From positions 30,584 to 94,583 of the forward strand of contig JAFSVU010000014.1 of NCBI GenBank assembly GCA_017444825.1: a DNA stretch of 64,000 nt, read 5' to 3'. Source of the DNA: Clostridia bacterium. Lineage in GTDB: Bacteria; Bacillota; Clostridia; UBA1212. The notes beneath the pieces were generated by a model that saw nothing but the letters and a program-made list of their open reading frames with translations, did not search any database and was not told where the DNA came from. Positions 1 to 7,844 of the stretch are shown here, in pieces. Position numbers and translations under genes: made by a program. Position 1 is the first letter of the stretch. Every line of letters starts with the position of its first letter.

Positions 1-303
1 GGTATTGCCATTGAAAAATACACCGGCAGCGGCGGAAAGGGAGGCACGTCCGATGCTCCCGCAGAGTTTGTGGCCGAGGTCACCGGAATATTCGATTCGC
101 AGAACGTGGCATGGCAGATCAACGAGATGGGTAAGATGAACGCCGGAGGCGGCGGGACCATTGCCCAGTTCATGGCAGACAAGGGCGTCGAAGTCATCGA
201 CTGCGGTGTCCCCCTCTTCAGCATGCACGCCCCCCTCGAGATGGCCTCAAAGGCGGACGTTTACTGGGCCTACAAAGGATATCTGGCATTCATAGACAGG
301 TAA
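1..303 (+). CDS. M18 family aminopeptidase, C-terminal part
   Basis: The reading frame is open from the first base of the window and stops at TAA, so only the last 100 residues are present. The fragment shows the end of the M18 (aspartyl/leucyl aminopeptidase I) fold: a glycine-rich stretch (KMNAGGGGTIAQFMADKG), then VIDCGVPLFSMHAP and a closing SKADVYWAYKGYLAF helix. In the family, the His of the SMHAP-like motif is a metal ligand of the dinuclear zinc site. M18 enzymes are cytosolic dodecameric exopeptidases that remove N-terminal residues from peptides. The N-terminal two thirds lie outside the window, so substrate class cannot be judged. Confidence 0.9.
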   Translation, partial: GIAIEKYTGSGGKGGTSDAPAEFVAEVTGIFDSQNVAWQINEMGKMNAGGGGTIAQFMADKGVEVIDCGVPLFSMHAPLEMASKADVYWAYKGYLAFIDR

Positions 304-400
304 CTACACAGAACCGGAAGGTACTGTCAAATAAAACCAAAGCGGTCTTGGTCAACCGAACCGCAAGATTGTTAAATTACACAAAAGGAAGGATAAGATT

Positions 401-1273
401 ATGAAAAAACTGATTTCAATTCTTTTGATTCTGGCCGTTATGGTTCTCGGAATCGTTGCAGTCTCTGCGGACGACGGCGAAGTTATCACAGTCGGCGCCG
501 AAGAAGAGCGTGAGATCCTTTACCTGGCGGATTTCGAGGATCCGGTACCGAACCCGAACCCCGGTCTTTGGTTTGCATCTGCCGTTCAGGACGGTGGCCA
601 ATGGGTCACAACAGTATTTGAAGACGGATACTGCGCTGTTTCGTTCTTTGCAAACAAGCCCTTCAGCACCATCGGAATGCCTTTCTGGGCAGGTGCGAGC
701 ACGTTCCCCGGAATCGAGCCCGGAACCATGCAGCTCGCAATCTTCAAGACCGACGCCTCCAAGGCCACCGCTCTTGACTACAATATCGAGGACGCGCTCA
801 TAAAAGAAGAAATAACGACCGACCACGACATCCCCGATTTCGAGTGGACATTTGATCAGCTCCCCGGCGGAAGCTACACGTTCAGAGTAATGTTCCCCAC
901 CGAAGCAAACGCATACCTGGTTCTCAGCCAGGGTGAGCCTCTGGAAGGCGAGTTTGACATTGATTACGTCAGCGCTCCCGGAGAAGGCTTCCACTGCTAC
1001 GTTGTGCTTGACGAGGGCGAAGAAGTGACTCCCGAGCCCACACCCGAGCCGACGGCCACACCTGAGCCCACCGACACTCCCGAGCCCACAGCCGAGCCCA
1101 CCGACGCTCCCGAAACCGGCGATACCGAGGCAACCGAAGCTCCGGCTACGGAAGCTCCCGCGGACAGCAGTAAGACCGAGGAGAAGAAGGGATGCGGAAG
1201 CATCATATCCATCTCCGGCCTTTCGGTAGTTGCCCTTGCCGCAGCCGCTTTCGTTCTTAAGAAAAGATCCTGA
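401..1273 (+). CDS. secreted protein with acidic Pro/Thr linker and C-terminal Cys-TM anchor
   Basis: I do not recognise the main domain. Residues 1-23 are a clear signal peptide (Lys-Lys then a hydrophobic core ending VSA). Residues 24-205 form an exported beta-rich domain of unknown function. Residues about 207-255 are a TPEP-type Pro/Thr/Glu repeat typical of a wall-spanning stalk. The protein ends with KKGCGS, a hydrophobic segment and KKRS, the three-part layout of C-terminal sorting or membrane-anchor signals. No LPXTG is present. The start follows an AAGGAAGGA Shine-Dalgarno. It lies 97 bases after the aminopeptidase with no clear shared function. Confidence 0.75.
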   Translation: MKKLISILLILAVMVLGIVAVSADDGEVITVGAEEEREILYLADFEDPVPNPNPGLWFASAVQDGGQWVTTVFEDGYCAVSFFANKPFSTIGMPFWAGASTFPGIEPGTMQLAIFKTDASKATALDYNIEDALIKEEITTDHDIPDFEWTFDQLPGGSYTFRVMFPTEANAYLVLSQGEPLEGEFDIDYVSAPGEGFHCYVVLDEGEEVTPEPTPEPTATPEPTDTPEPTAEPTDAPETGDTEATEAPATEAPADSSKTEEKKGCGSIISISGLSVVALAAAAFVLKKRS

Positions 1274-1354
1274 CAAACATCGGAACCCGGGGCATTCAAA
1301 CGTTCCGGGCTCTCTTAAATATCCCGCATATCGCGGGCACTCTCGGAGGAAATA

Positions 1355-2212
1355 ATGGTAAGAGTTTTAATTAATCCCAAAGCCAACAACGGCGCAGGCA
1401 GAGAAACCGGAAAAGAGATCGAAAAGCTGCTTCCGGGCGAGACCTTTGAATACGTTGACGTGACCACCATCGAAAACGCATATGATTACCTCGACACGGT
1501 TCCCGAGGACGTCAAAGTTGTTTTCGGAGGCGGAGACGGCACTCTTCAGCACCTTGCGAACGACGTACACAACAGGCCTCTCAAGAGAGACATCTACTTC
1601 TATCCCGCAGGCTCCGGAAACGATTTCTGGAAGGACGTGAAGGGAGATTCCAAGGACGAGCTGCTCCTCATCAACCCCTACATTGAGAAGCTCCCCGTTA
1701 CGATCATTAACGGTAAGGAATACTGCTTCGTTAACAACGTTGGTTTCGGCATCGACGGTTACTGCTGCGAGGAAGGTGACAGACTGCGCGCTATCAGCGA
1801 TAAGCCTATCAACTACACATCCATTGCGATCAAGGGCCTCCTCTTCAAATTCAAACCGAGAAACGCCAAGGTCACCGTTGACGGCGTGGTCCACGAGTTC
1901 AAGAACGCATGGCTCGCACCTGTAATGAACGGCAGATACTACGGCGGCGGCATGAACGTAGCTCCCGATCAGGACAGACTGAACAAAGAGCGCACACTCA
2001 CATGCGTCGTCCTGCACGACAATATCCCGCTTCACGCTCTCATGATCTTCCCGAAGATCTTCAAGGGCGAGCTCGTGAACGAGAAAAAGCACTGCGTCGT
2101 ATTCACCGGCAAGGACATCAGAGTCGAATTCGACAAGCCCTGCGCTGTGCAGATCGACGGCGAAACTTTCCTGAACATTTCCTCCACAGAAACTCACGCC
2201 TACAGAGACTGA
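1355..2212 (+). CDS. diacylglycerol kinase / lipid kinase family protein
   Basis: The protein (285 aa) has the catalytic N-terminal lobe of the DAGK family: INPKANNGAG near the start, the nucleotide-binding VVFGGGDGTLQHLAND motif at about residues 53-68 and YPAGSGNDF at about 88-96. The C-terminal half is the beta-sandwich substrate lobe, ending in CAVQIDGETF, the usual closing motif of YegS/BmrU/DgkB-like enzymes. The family phosphorylates diacylglycerol or related lipids, recycling lipid headgroup by-products at the membrane. The exact substrate cannot be told from sequence. The start ATG follows GGAGGAAATA. Confidence 0.85.
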   Translation: MVRVLINPKANNGAGRETGKEIEKLLPGETFEYVDVTTIENAYDYLDTVPEDVKVVFGGGDGTLQHLANDVHNRPLKRDIYFYPAGSGNDFWKDVKGDSKDELLLINPYIEKLPVTIINGKEYCFVNNVGFGIDGYCCEEGDRLRAISDKPINYTSIAIKGLLFKFKPRNAKVTVDGVVHEFKNAWLAPVMNGRYYGGGMNVAPDQDRLNKERTLTCVVLHDNIPLHALMIFPKIFKGELVNEKKHCVVFTGKDIRVEFDKPCAVQIDGETFLNISSTETHAYRD

Positions 2213-2236
2213 CGTGGTGATGTGAATAATCATTTT

Positions 2237-2265
2237 CCGGGAACCTGCGGCCTGCGGGTTTCCGG
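2237..2265 (+). other. intercistronic hairpin
   Basis: A 12-base-pair stem (CCGGGAACCTGC pairing with GCGGGTTTCCGG, two G-U pairs) with a five-base loop lies between the lipid kinase and the zinc-ribbon gene, just before the latter's AAAGGA ribosome site. There is no T-run after it, so it is better read as an mRNA stability or processing element than as a terminator. Confidence 0.45.
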
Positions 2266-2288
2266 ATTGTTGTAAAGAAAGGAACGAC

Positions 2289-3356
2289 ATGCAAGACAAT
2301 CTGGTTTCTTTCAAGTGTCCCACCTGCGACACTTCGCTGCTTTTCGACGCAGAGCTTGGTAAATTTCTCTGCCCCGCATGCAGCAACCAATACGAAATAG
2401 CCGACATAGAAAAAGCCGGTGCCTCCGCGGAGCCCTCTTTTGACTGGGGCGCCCATATGGCCTCCTACGTCAAGGAAGACCTGACAGGCACTGTAACATA
2501 TTCCTGCAAATACTGCGGCGCCGACATCGTGACGGAAGCCACCACCAGCGCGACCCATTGCCCATATTGCGACAATGAGATCATAATCAACGAAAAGCTG
2601 ACCGGTTCCCTGCGCCCAAATTGCATCATTCCCTTTAAATTCGACAAAAAGAACATTGCGGATATGTGGAAGACGCTGCTTAAGAAAAAGCGCCTTCTCC
2701 CCAAAAACTTCATCACAGACGCGGTGATCGAAAAAGCACAGGGTATTTACGTGCCCTTCTGGCTCTATGACTGCACAGCTGACGGCCGCATGACCTTCGA
2801 GACCACCACCAGAAGATCCTGGTACTCCTCGGGCTACGACTACACCGAGGTCAAGTACTATTACGTCACCGTTGAGGGCGAGGTCGGTTTTAAGAAGGTG
2901 CCCGTTGATGCCAGCATAAAGATGGACAACCGTACCATGGACCTCCTTGAGCCCTACGACTACTCCCAGCTGGAGCCTTTTGCGCCGGGATATCTCAGCG
3001 GCTTCATGGCAGACAGATACGACGACACACCCGCGGAGTGCGCTCCGAGAGTCAACACGAGAGTCATTGACGGCGTCGCCAATGTGTTCTCAAAAGAGGT
3101 TACGGGCTACAATACTTCCCGCCGGGTCAGCGAGGACCTGGGCCTCAAGGACACCGCTGCGGTCTACGCCTTGCTGCCGGTCTACACGATGAAAGCACAG
3201 TACAACGGCAAGACTTACGAATATACCATAAACGGTCAGACAGGCAAAATAGTGGGAGACTTCCCCAAGTCCAAGGCCCGCTGGTTCAAGACCTTCGGAA
3301 TAGTTTCGGGCATCATTGCGGTCGTGCTGATGCTCCTGATGTTCCTGATGCGGTGA
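2289..3356 (+). CDS. zinc-ribbon protein with C-terminal membrane anchor
   Basis: The protein (355 aa) opens with two zinc ribbons: CPTC...CPAC at residues 10-33 and CKYC...CPYC at about 75-98. These are of the type often auto-annotated as TFIIB-like or PriA-like zinc ribbons. A long conserved-looking central domain (FVPFWLYDC-like motif, many aromatic residues) follows, then one membrane helix at the very C-terminus (IVSGIIAVVLMLLMFLM). The family is widespread in Clostridia and Bacilli and has no established function; helicase labels seen for it are misleading since no ATPase motif is present. It is 13 bases from the TPM-domain gene, and the two are probably one transcript. Confidence 0.7.
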   Translation: MQDNLVSFKCPTCDTSLLFDAELGKFLCPACSNQYEIADIEKAGASAEPSFDWGAHMASYVKEDLTGTVTYSCKYCGADIVTEATTSATHCPYCDNEIIINEKLTGSLRPNCIIPFKFDKKNIADMWKTLLKKKRLLPKNFITDAVIEKAQGIYVPFWLYDCTADGRMTFETTTRRSWYSSGYDYTEVKYYYVTVEGEVGFKKVPVDASIKMDNRTMDLLEPYDYSQLEPFAPGYLSGFMADRYDDTPAECAPRVNTRVIDGVANVFSKEVTGYNTSRRVSEDLGLKDTAAVYALLPVYTMKAQYNGKTYEYTINGQTGKIVGDFPKSKARWFKTFGIVSGIIAVVLMLLMFLMR

Positions 3357-3369
3357 AAGGAGGACTGTC

Positions 3370-5259
3370 ATGAAGATTTCAAAGAAGATTTTGACGTTCA
3401 TCCTGGCGGCATTGGTCATACTTGCTCCGGCATTGCTTCTCATCCCGACCGCAAAAGCTTACGTTGATTTTGAGCCCTTCCACGACTACAATGCGCCGAG
3501 AGTCATTGACAATGCAGGCATCCTCTCCGATGAGTTTGAGGAGACCGCCGCGGAGCGCATTGGCGAGATCGGGCAGCGCTACAAAACGGACGTGGTGGTC
3601 CTTACGGTGGACGGCTATTCCGCATCCGAGTTCGGCGAAAAGGTCGAGGACTACTACCGTGACATCTACGGGGGCATGGGTTTCGACGACTACCTTGCGG
3701 ATTATTTTGACTACAAAGGCTACGGGTACGGAAGCACCTACAGCGGCATCATCATGGGCATCAACATGGATCCCGACAACAGGATGTATTGGTTTATCAC
3801 CACGGGTGACGCCGAGTACGAGTTCGAGGGCCATATCAGCGCCTTGAAGAGCGGAGTTCAGGGGTATCTTGCAAGCGGCCGGTACGACACCGCTGTTGAG
3901 TGGTACATTGATTACGTGGAATCCGTGGCAAAACAGGCTGCGGTCAGTCAAAAATACGATTTCGGCAAGGAAACCTTTGTGAACGGGGACTTTGTTTACG
4001 ACGATGCCGGCATTCTTTCGGACGGGGACACCTCTGCGATACTCCCTCTCTTCAAAGAACTGGAGGCAAAATACGAGTCTGACTTCATCCTTCTCACGGT
4101 CAAAAACGGTTTTTCCGCCTCGGATTTCGGCGAAGAAGCCGCTGATTTTTACAGAGAAAGAGGCGTGGACTACAACCTTAACGACTACGCCGCGGACTTC
4201 CTGAACTCAAACAGTTTAGGCGGTTACAACAATGACGATACGGATCAGAGCGCGGTGATATTTGCCATAACCAAGGGTCCGGACGGCTTTGAATCCACCT
4301 GCTACTCTGCGGGCAAGGCCCGGGACCTTTATTACGGCGAGAAAAACGAGCAGGCTCTCTTTACCGAAACCGCGAAGAGTTCCGCAGAGTGCGTGGCAGG
4401 GCTGGTGAGATACGTCAGTTTTTTGGAGACGCCTGAGTATTACGATCCCGATGACGCCGGCGTTTACACTGTCGTAACGCCCGGGGAAAAAGCTTCGGAG
4501 CCCGGGTTTATTACCGACAGCGCGAAGGTGTTTGGCAGCGAAGATCTCGAAATTATCCGGGAAAAACTCACCAAGGCAAGCGCCAAGGCCAAGGCAGATC
4601 TTATGATCATCACCCTTAACGACTACAACGTGTCCGAGTTCGGTCCCGAGGCGGTCGTCGCATACAACCACGGCTATTATGGTTCGGATTATACTCTTTA
4701 CGAATATGCATACGATAAGATCAGAAGCCTGGGCTACGGCGGAGAAGACGAGGGAGTCCTTCTGGTAATATATGACGACAACGGCTACCTTGAATGTGCC
4801 ATCGCAGGCGCAGGTCAAAAAGCCGCGGGTCGAATCCTCGTGGATTACGAGACGCTGAGGGAGAGCATTGGCGGTAAACTGAACTCCTTCTCCGGCAACT
4901 CTTTTGTAAAAGCCGCAAACACCTTTATAACCTTCACGAAATGGAAGCTGATCACCGGCCACTACCCGCTCACATTCGGGCACTATTTCTGGTCCATAGC
5001 CATTGCGGTTTTCATAGGCGCCATCGTTACTTTGATCCGCACTGCCAATTCGTATAACAAAATGACCGTAACGCCCGCATCGACATACATCGACTCCTCC
5101 ACGGTGCACATTCGCGATAAAAACCAGGTCTTTGTCCGTTCCTCCGTAACAAGGGTGGTCCACCAGTCATCCTCTGGCGGTTCTTCGGGAGGCGGCGGCC
5201 ATTCCCACTCCAGCGGTTCCTCGGGCAGGTCCCACGGCGGTGGCGGCGGAAGGTTCTGA
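3370..5259 (+). CDS. triple TPM-domain membrane protein (YgcG-like)
   Basis: This 629-aa protein has an N-terminal signal/anchor helix (residues 7-30) and three copies of a TPM (YgcG/Psb32-type) domain. Each copy opens with a similar motif: VIDNAGILSD at about residue 45, FVYDDAGILSD at about 209 and FITDSAKVFGS at about 379, and each carries a D-hydrophobic-T-x-SxFG core. A membrane helix follows at about residues 538-558. The tail is Ser/Gly/His-rich (GGSSGGGGHSHSS) as in YgcG, where it usually ends the protein. Most family members have one TPM domain. The role in bacteria is unclear; proposals include membrane-protein quality control. The start follows AAAGGAGG. Confidence 0.8.
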   Translation: MKISKKILTFILAALVILAPALLLIPTAKAYVDFEPFHDYNAPRVIDNAGILSDEFEETAAERIGEIGQRYKTDVVVLTVDGYSASEFGEKVEDYYRDIYGGMGFDDYLADYFDYKGYGYGSTYSGIIMGINMDPDNRMYWFITTGDAEYEFEGHISALKSGVQGYLASGRYDTAVEWYIDYVESVAKQAAVSQKYDFGKETFVNGDFVYDDAGILSDGDTSAILPLFKELEAKYESDFILLTVKNGFSASDFGEEAADFYRERGVDYNLNDYAADFLNSNSLGGYNNDDTDQSAVIFAITKGPDGFESTCYSAGKARDLYYGEKNEQALFTETAKSSAECVAGLVRYVSFLETPEYYDPDDAGVYTVVTPGEKASEPGFITDSAKVFGSEDLEIIREKLTKASAKAKADLMIITLNDYNVSEFGPEAVVAYNHGYYGSDYTLYEYAYDKIRSLGYGGEDEGVLLVIYDDNGYLECAIAGAGQKAAGRILVDYETLRESIGGKLNSFSGNSFVKAANTFITFTKWKLITGHYPLTFGHYFWSIAIAVFIGAIVTLIRTANSYNKMTVTPASTYIDSSTVHIRDKNQVFVRSSVTRVVHQSSSGGSSGGGGHSHSSGSSGRSHGGGGGRF

Positions 5260-5288
5260 ACTTTCCCTAAATTTAGCAACATCTGTTT

Positions 5289-5332
5289 ACAACAAGATCC
5301 CGCAGGGCCTGCCTCCCGCGGGATCTTGTTGT
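5289..5332. terminator. bidirectional rho-independent terminator
   Basis: A perfect 15-base-pair inverted repeat (ACAACAAGATCCCGC and its complement) surrounds a 14-base loop. It sits between the convergent TPM-domain gene (+) and phosphatase gene (-). The outer A/T-rich part of the stem gives T-rich 3' sides in both directions, so it can end both transcripts. Confidence 0.85.
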
Positions 5333-5375
5333 AGCCTTTATTTGTAGTTTTCAGCTTGAAAGCCAGTCCTTTGCG

Positions 5376-6017
5376 TTAAAGCTTTAAGTCCGCGACCTCT
5401 CTTATGTCGTTTACCGTAAAATCCGGCCCAGCCGCAAGAAGCTTTTCTCTGTCGCCCATGCCGTAGAGGCATCCGCAGGTCTTAACTCCCGCAGCCCTTC
5501 CCGCGTCAATGTCAGCCTTTGAGTCGCCCACCATCACGGTCGATGCAGTGTCTGTCCCCGCATCCTCCATGGAGCGGAATATCCCTTCGGGGTCCGGCTT
5601 TCTTTTGGTCAGGTTTTCGGGGCAATAGATCGAGTTGAACTTGTCCTTGATCCCGAACCGGTCAAGAGTCTTCACCGCGATCTTAAGAGGCTTATTGGTG
5701 AAAAGAGCCGCCAGGTCTCCCCGCTCCCTTATAACGTCCAGGATCTCCGCCAGTCCGTCATAGGGCACTGAAGTGTCGCAGCAGTGAACAAAATATGAGG
5801 CCTTGTACTCCTCAAGGATCTTGTCCAAAGGCTCCCCGGGCACGTTCAGCGTGTTCTCGATAAGAAACCTCGCCCCGTAGCCCACGAACTTCAGCACCTC
5901 ACTTACGCCAAGCGCCTCCAGCCCGTATTTTTCTCTCACCTCGTTAAGCGACACCGCAATGTCGTCGCCGGTATACGAGATCGTCCCGTCAAAATCAAAT
6001 ATGTAAAGCTTTTTCAA
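5376..6017 (-). CDS. HAD-superfamily phosphatase, phosphoglycolate-phosphatase-like
   Basis: The 213-aa protein has the HAD motifs in order: nucleophile motif DFDGT at residues 8-12, LFTNKP (motif II Thr) at about 103-108, the Lys of LTKRKPDP (motif III) at about 135-142 and MVGDSKADIDAGRAAG (motif IV Asp) at about 161-176. The cap is the small helical C1 type found in Gph and PpaX. These cytosolic enzymes remove phosphate from phosphoglycolate, pyrophosphate or other small phosphoesters; the substrate cannot be fixed here. It is the last gene of a minus-strand run that begins at least with rsfS, 32 bases upstream. Confidence 0.8.
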   Translation of the reverse strand: MKKLYIFDFDGTISYTGDDIAVSLNEVREKYGLEALGVSEVLKFVGYGARFLIENTLNVPGEPLDKILEEYKASYFVHCCDTSVPYDGLAEILDVIRERGDLAALFTNKPLKIAVKTLDRFGIKDKFNSIYCPENLTKRKPDPEGIFRSMEDAGTDTASTVMVGDSKADIDAGRAAGVKTCGCLYGMGDREKLLAAGPDFTVNDIREVADLKL

Positions 6018-6049
6018 AGCCTTTAGTCCTTTCTCAGGTCTCTACGCCC

Positions 6050-6409
6050 TTAGGCGTTTTCAGCCTCGTTCTTTCTTTTCGCGGCAGCCGTCCCCGACCA
6101 GAGCTTTTCGAGATTGTAGAACTCCCTCTCGCTCTGCTGGAACAGGTGCACCACTACGTCAAGAAAATCAATAAGTATCCAGGAGGCGCTGTCGTAGCCT
6201 TCGACACCCATTGGCGTCACGCCCTCCTTCTTAAGCTCGGCAATGACCTCATCCGCCATGCCGCGAAGCTGGGTGGTCGACGTACCGCTGGCGATCACAA
6301 AATAATCCGTGACGATGGTCTTATCCGCCAATGGGATCACCTCGATATTCTTCGCCTTCCTGTCCTCAAGCACCTTTTTTATCTTTTCTACCATTACATC
6401 CGCAACCAT
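6050..6409 (-). CDS. rsfS: ribosome silencing factor RsfS
   Basis: The 119-aa protein matches the RsfS (YbeB/Iojap) family over its full length: KNIEVIPL, the TDYFVIASGTSTTQ core at about residues 34-47, GYDSASWILIDFLDVVVHLF at about 74-93 and the REFYNLEKLW end. RsfS binds ribosomal protein uL14 on the 50S subunit and blocks joining with 30S when nutrients are short. The start ATG follows GGAGGATTTTAA. It sits directly after nadD-yqeK, the classic Firmicute order, though here a repeat element of about 200 bases separates them. Confidence 0.95.
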   Translation of the reverse strand: MVADVMVEKIKKVLEDRKAKNIEVIPLADKTIVTDYFVIASGTSTTQLRGMADEVIAELKKEGVTPMGVEGYDSASWILIDFLDVVVHLFQQSEREFYNLEKLWSGTAAAKRKNEAENA

Positions 6410-6430
6410 TTAAAATCCTCCGTTAACTGT

Positions 6431-6637
6431 TACTTTCCCCTATATTACCTATAATCTATTACCTTTTACCTATTACTTGAGCGGCACCCCTCGCGCAGCC
6501 GCTTTTACTTTTTACCTATTACCTTTTACCTTTTACCTATTACTTGAGCGGCACCCCTCAAACTATTACTTAGGGCGGCACTTCACGCAGGTGCCTTTTA
6601 CTTCTTACTTATTACTTATTACTTTGTCCGGCACCGC
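6431..6637 (-). repeat. dispersed GTAAYAR heptamer/GC-block repeat, locus 1
   Basis: Read on the minus strand, the element alternates GC-rich blocks (near GGGTGCCGCTC, four copies) with heptamer arrays of the form AGTAATA-AGTAAAA-GGTAATA. It fills almost the whole gap between nadD-yqeK and rsfS. The final ten codons and the stop of nadD-yqeK lie within it. See the matching loci near 12.0, 26.2, 43.2, 44.2, 45.8 and 56.8 kb. Confidence 0.9.
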
Positions 6638-7810
6638 TCTCGCCAAGGCCATATTCCTGGTATAAACCGTCCTGACGTCTATCGGCTCGCCCCTGCTCAG
6701 TATCGTCTTTATGGTCTCGTCGCAGGAAAAAGCAATCGCCGGAAGCAGGCCCTCTGTTTCCACAAGATCCCGCACCTTCTCAAAGAACCCGCCGGAGCGG
6801 TTCTCCTCGGTGTAGTCCGCTATGAATATGATCTGATCAAGGAGGCTCATGTCTCTGCCCCCGGTCGTGTGCTTTGAAATTGCGCTCAGCACCTCTTCAT
6901 CGGTCACCCCGTATCTGCTTTTCGCAACCTTGGCGCCGAGGGGGCCGTGCAGCACCCTGTAGCTGAAGCCCGCAGCCGGATCATCGGAAAAGTCCTCCAT
7001 CCTCATGTCGGCCCAGCGCAGCTGGTCTACAGTCACACCCTTGGCGCAGTCGTGAAGAAGCCCCGCAAGCTTCGCCTTTTCCTTGTCTGCTCCGAATTTT
7101 TCTGCGAGGCGTACAGCCTCCTTCGAAACACCCAGACTGTGAACAAACCTTTTTGTCGGAAGAACGGACCTTAGGTCCTCGGTGATCTGCTCCGGCGACA
7201 TTGGTTTGTCTATGTAGATCTCGTTTTCAATGATATACCGGGCTTCGTCCTGCGGGATAAGTCCGTCGCGAAGCTCCTTCCCGTCTCTGAACGCTGCTCT
7301 CAGCTCTGTTGAGGATACCGGCGTGATGGGCTTTTTTAAAACTTCGAAAGAAGCACCTATCGCAGCCAGCGCTTCCTTTGCATTCATGTAAACAATCGGG
7401 TGGGTGTCAGCTCTCCCGACCAGTATGAAGGTGCAATAGTCCTTGAGCTTTTCCGCGTCCTTCCACTCCTTTACCCGGGCTGCGGCATCGACGCCAATGA
7501 TGAAAAACAACTCATCCCCGGGGCACATTGCTTTCATTTCCGCCAATGTGTCGGAGGTATACGTGTAACCGGTTTTTTCGACCTCAACATAACTCACCTC
7601 AAGGCCGTCTATACCTTTTATTCCGAGCTCCGCAAGCTTTGCCCTGGTCAGTGCCGGAGTAACTCTGTTTGCGAACCGGTGAGGAGGATTTCCGGAGGGT
7701 AGAAAAAGGATCTTGGACAGGCTAAACTGCTCCCTGGCCATGAGAGCGCACTCAATATGCCCAATGTGGACGGGATCGAAGGTACCGCCTAAAATGCCTA
7801 TTTTTGCCAT
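6605..7810 (-). CDS. nadD: NadD nicotinate-mononucleotide adenylyltransferase fused to a YqeK HD hydrolase
   Basis: This 401-aa protein joins two enzymes. Residues 1-195 are NadD: GGTFDPVHIGH at 8-18 (nucleotide-binding HxGH motif), FIIGVDAA, and SSTELRAAF near 160, the family's ISSTxIR motif; it makes deamido-NAD from nicotinate mononucleotide and ATP. Residues 205-385 are a YqeK-type HD phosphohydrolase with LLHDCAKG at about 248-255 and ADYTEENR; YqeK enzymes split diadenosine tetraphosphate symmetrically. In many Firmicutes the two are separate neighbouring genes upstream of rsfS. The last residues, AVPDKVISNK, are encoded by the repeat element, so the C-terminus appears to have been replaced or extended by it. 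Confidence 0.93.
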   Translation of the reverse strand: MAKIGILGGTFDPVHIGHIECALMAREQFSLSKILFLPSGNPPHRFANRVTPALTRAKLAELGIKGIDGLEVSYVEVEKTGYTYTSDTLAEMKAMCPGDELFFIIGVDAAARVKEWKDAEKLKDYCTFILVGRADTHPIVYMNAKEALAAIGASFEVLKKPITPVSSTELRAAFRDGKELRDGLIPQDEARYIIENEIYIDKPMSPEQITEDLRSVLPTKRFVHSLGVSKEAVRLAEKFGADKEKAKLAGLLHDCAKGVTVDQLRWADMRMEDFSDDPAAGFSYRVLHGPLGAKVAKSRYGVTDEEVLSAISKHTTGGRDMSLLDQIIFIADYTEENRSGGFFEKVRDLVETEGLLPAIAFSCDETIKTILSRGEPIDVRTVYTRNMALARAVPDKVISNK

Positions 7811-7844
7811 CTTTTTATCCCCCGGTGATAAAACCGCCTTAACG

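Noticed and set aside
2289..3356. PriA-like helicase or TFIIB
   Set aside because: Only zinc ribbons are shared; there is no ATPase motif and there is a C-terminal membrane helix.
6431..6637. Possible CRISPR array
   Set aside because: Units are of uneven length with no unique spacers and no cas genes are in the window.
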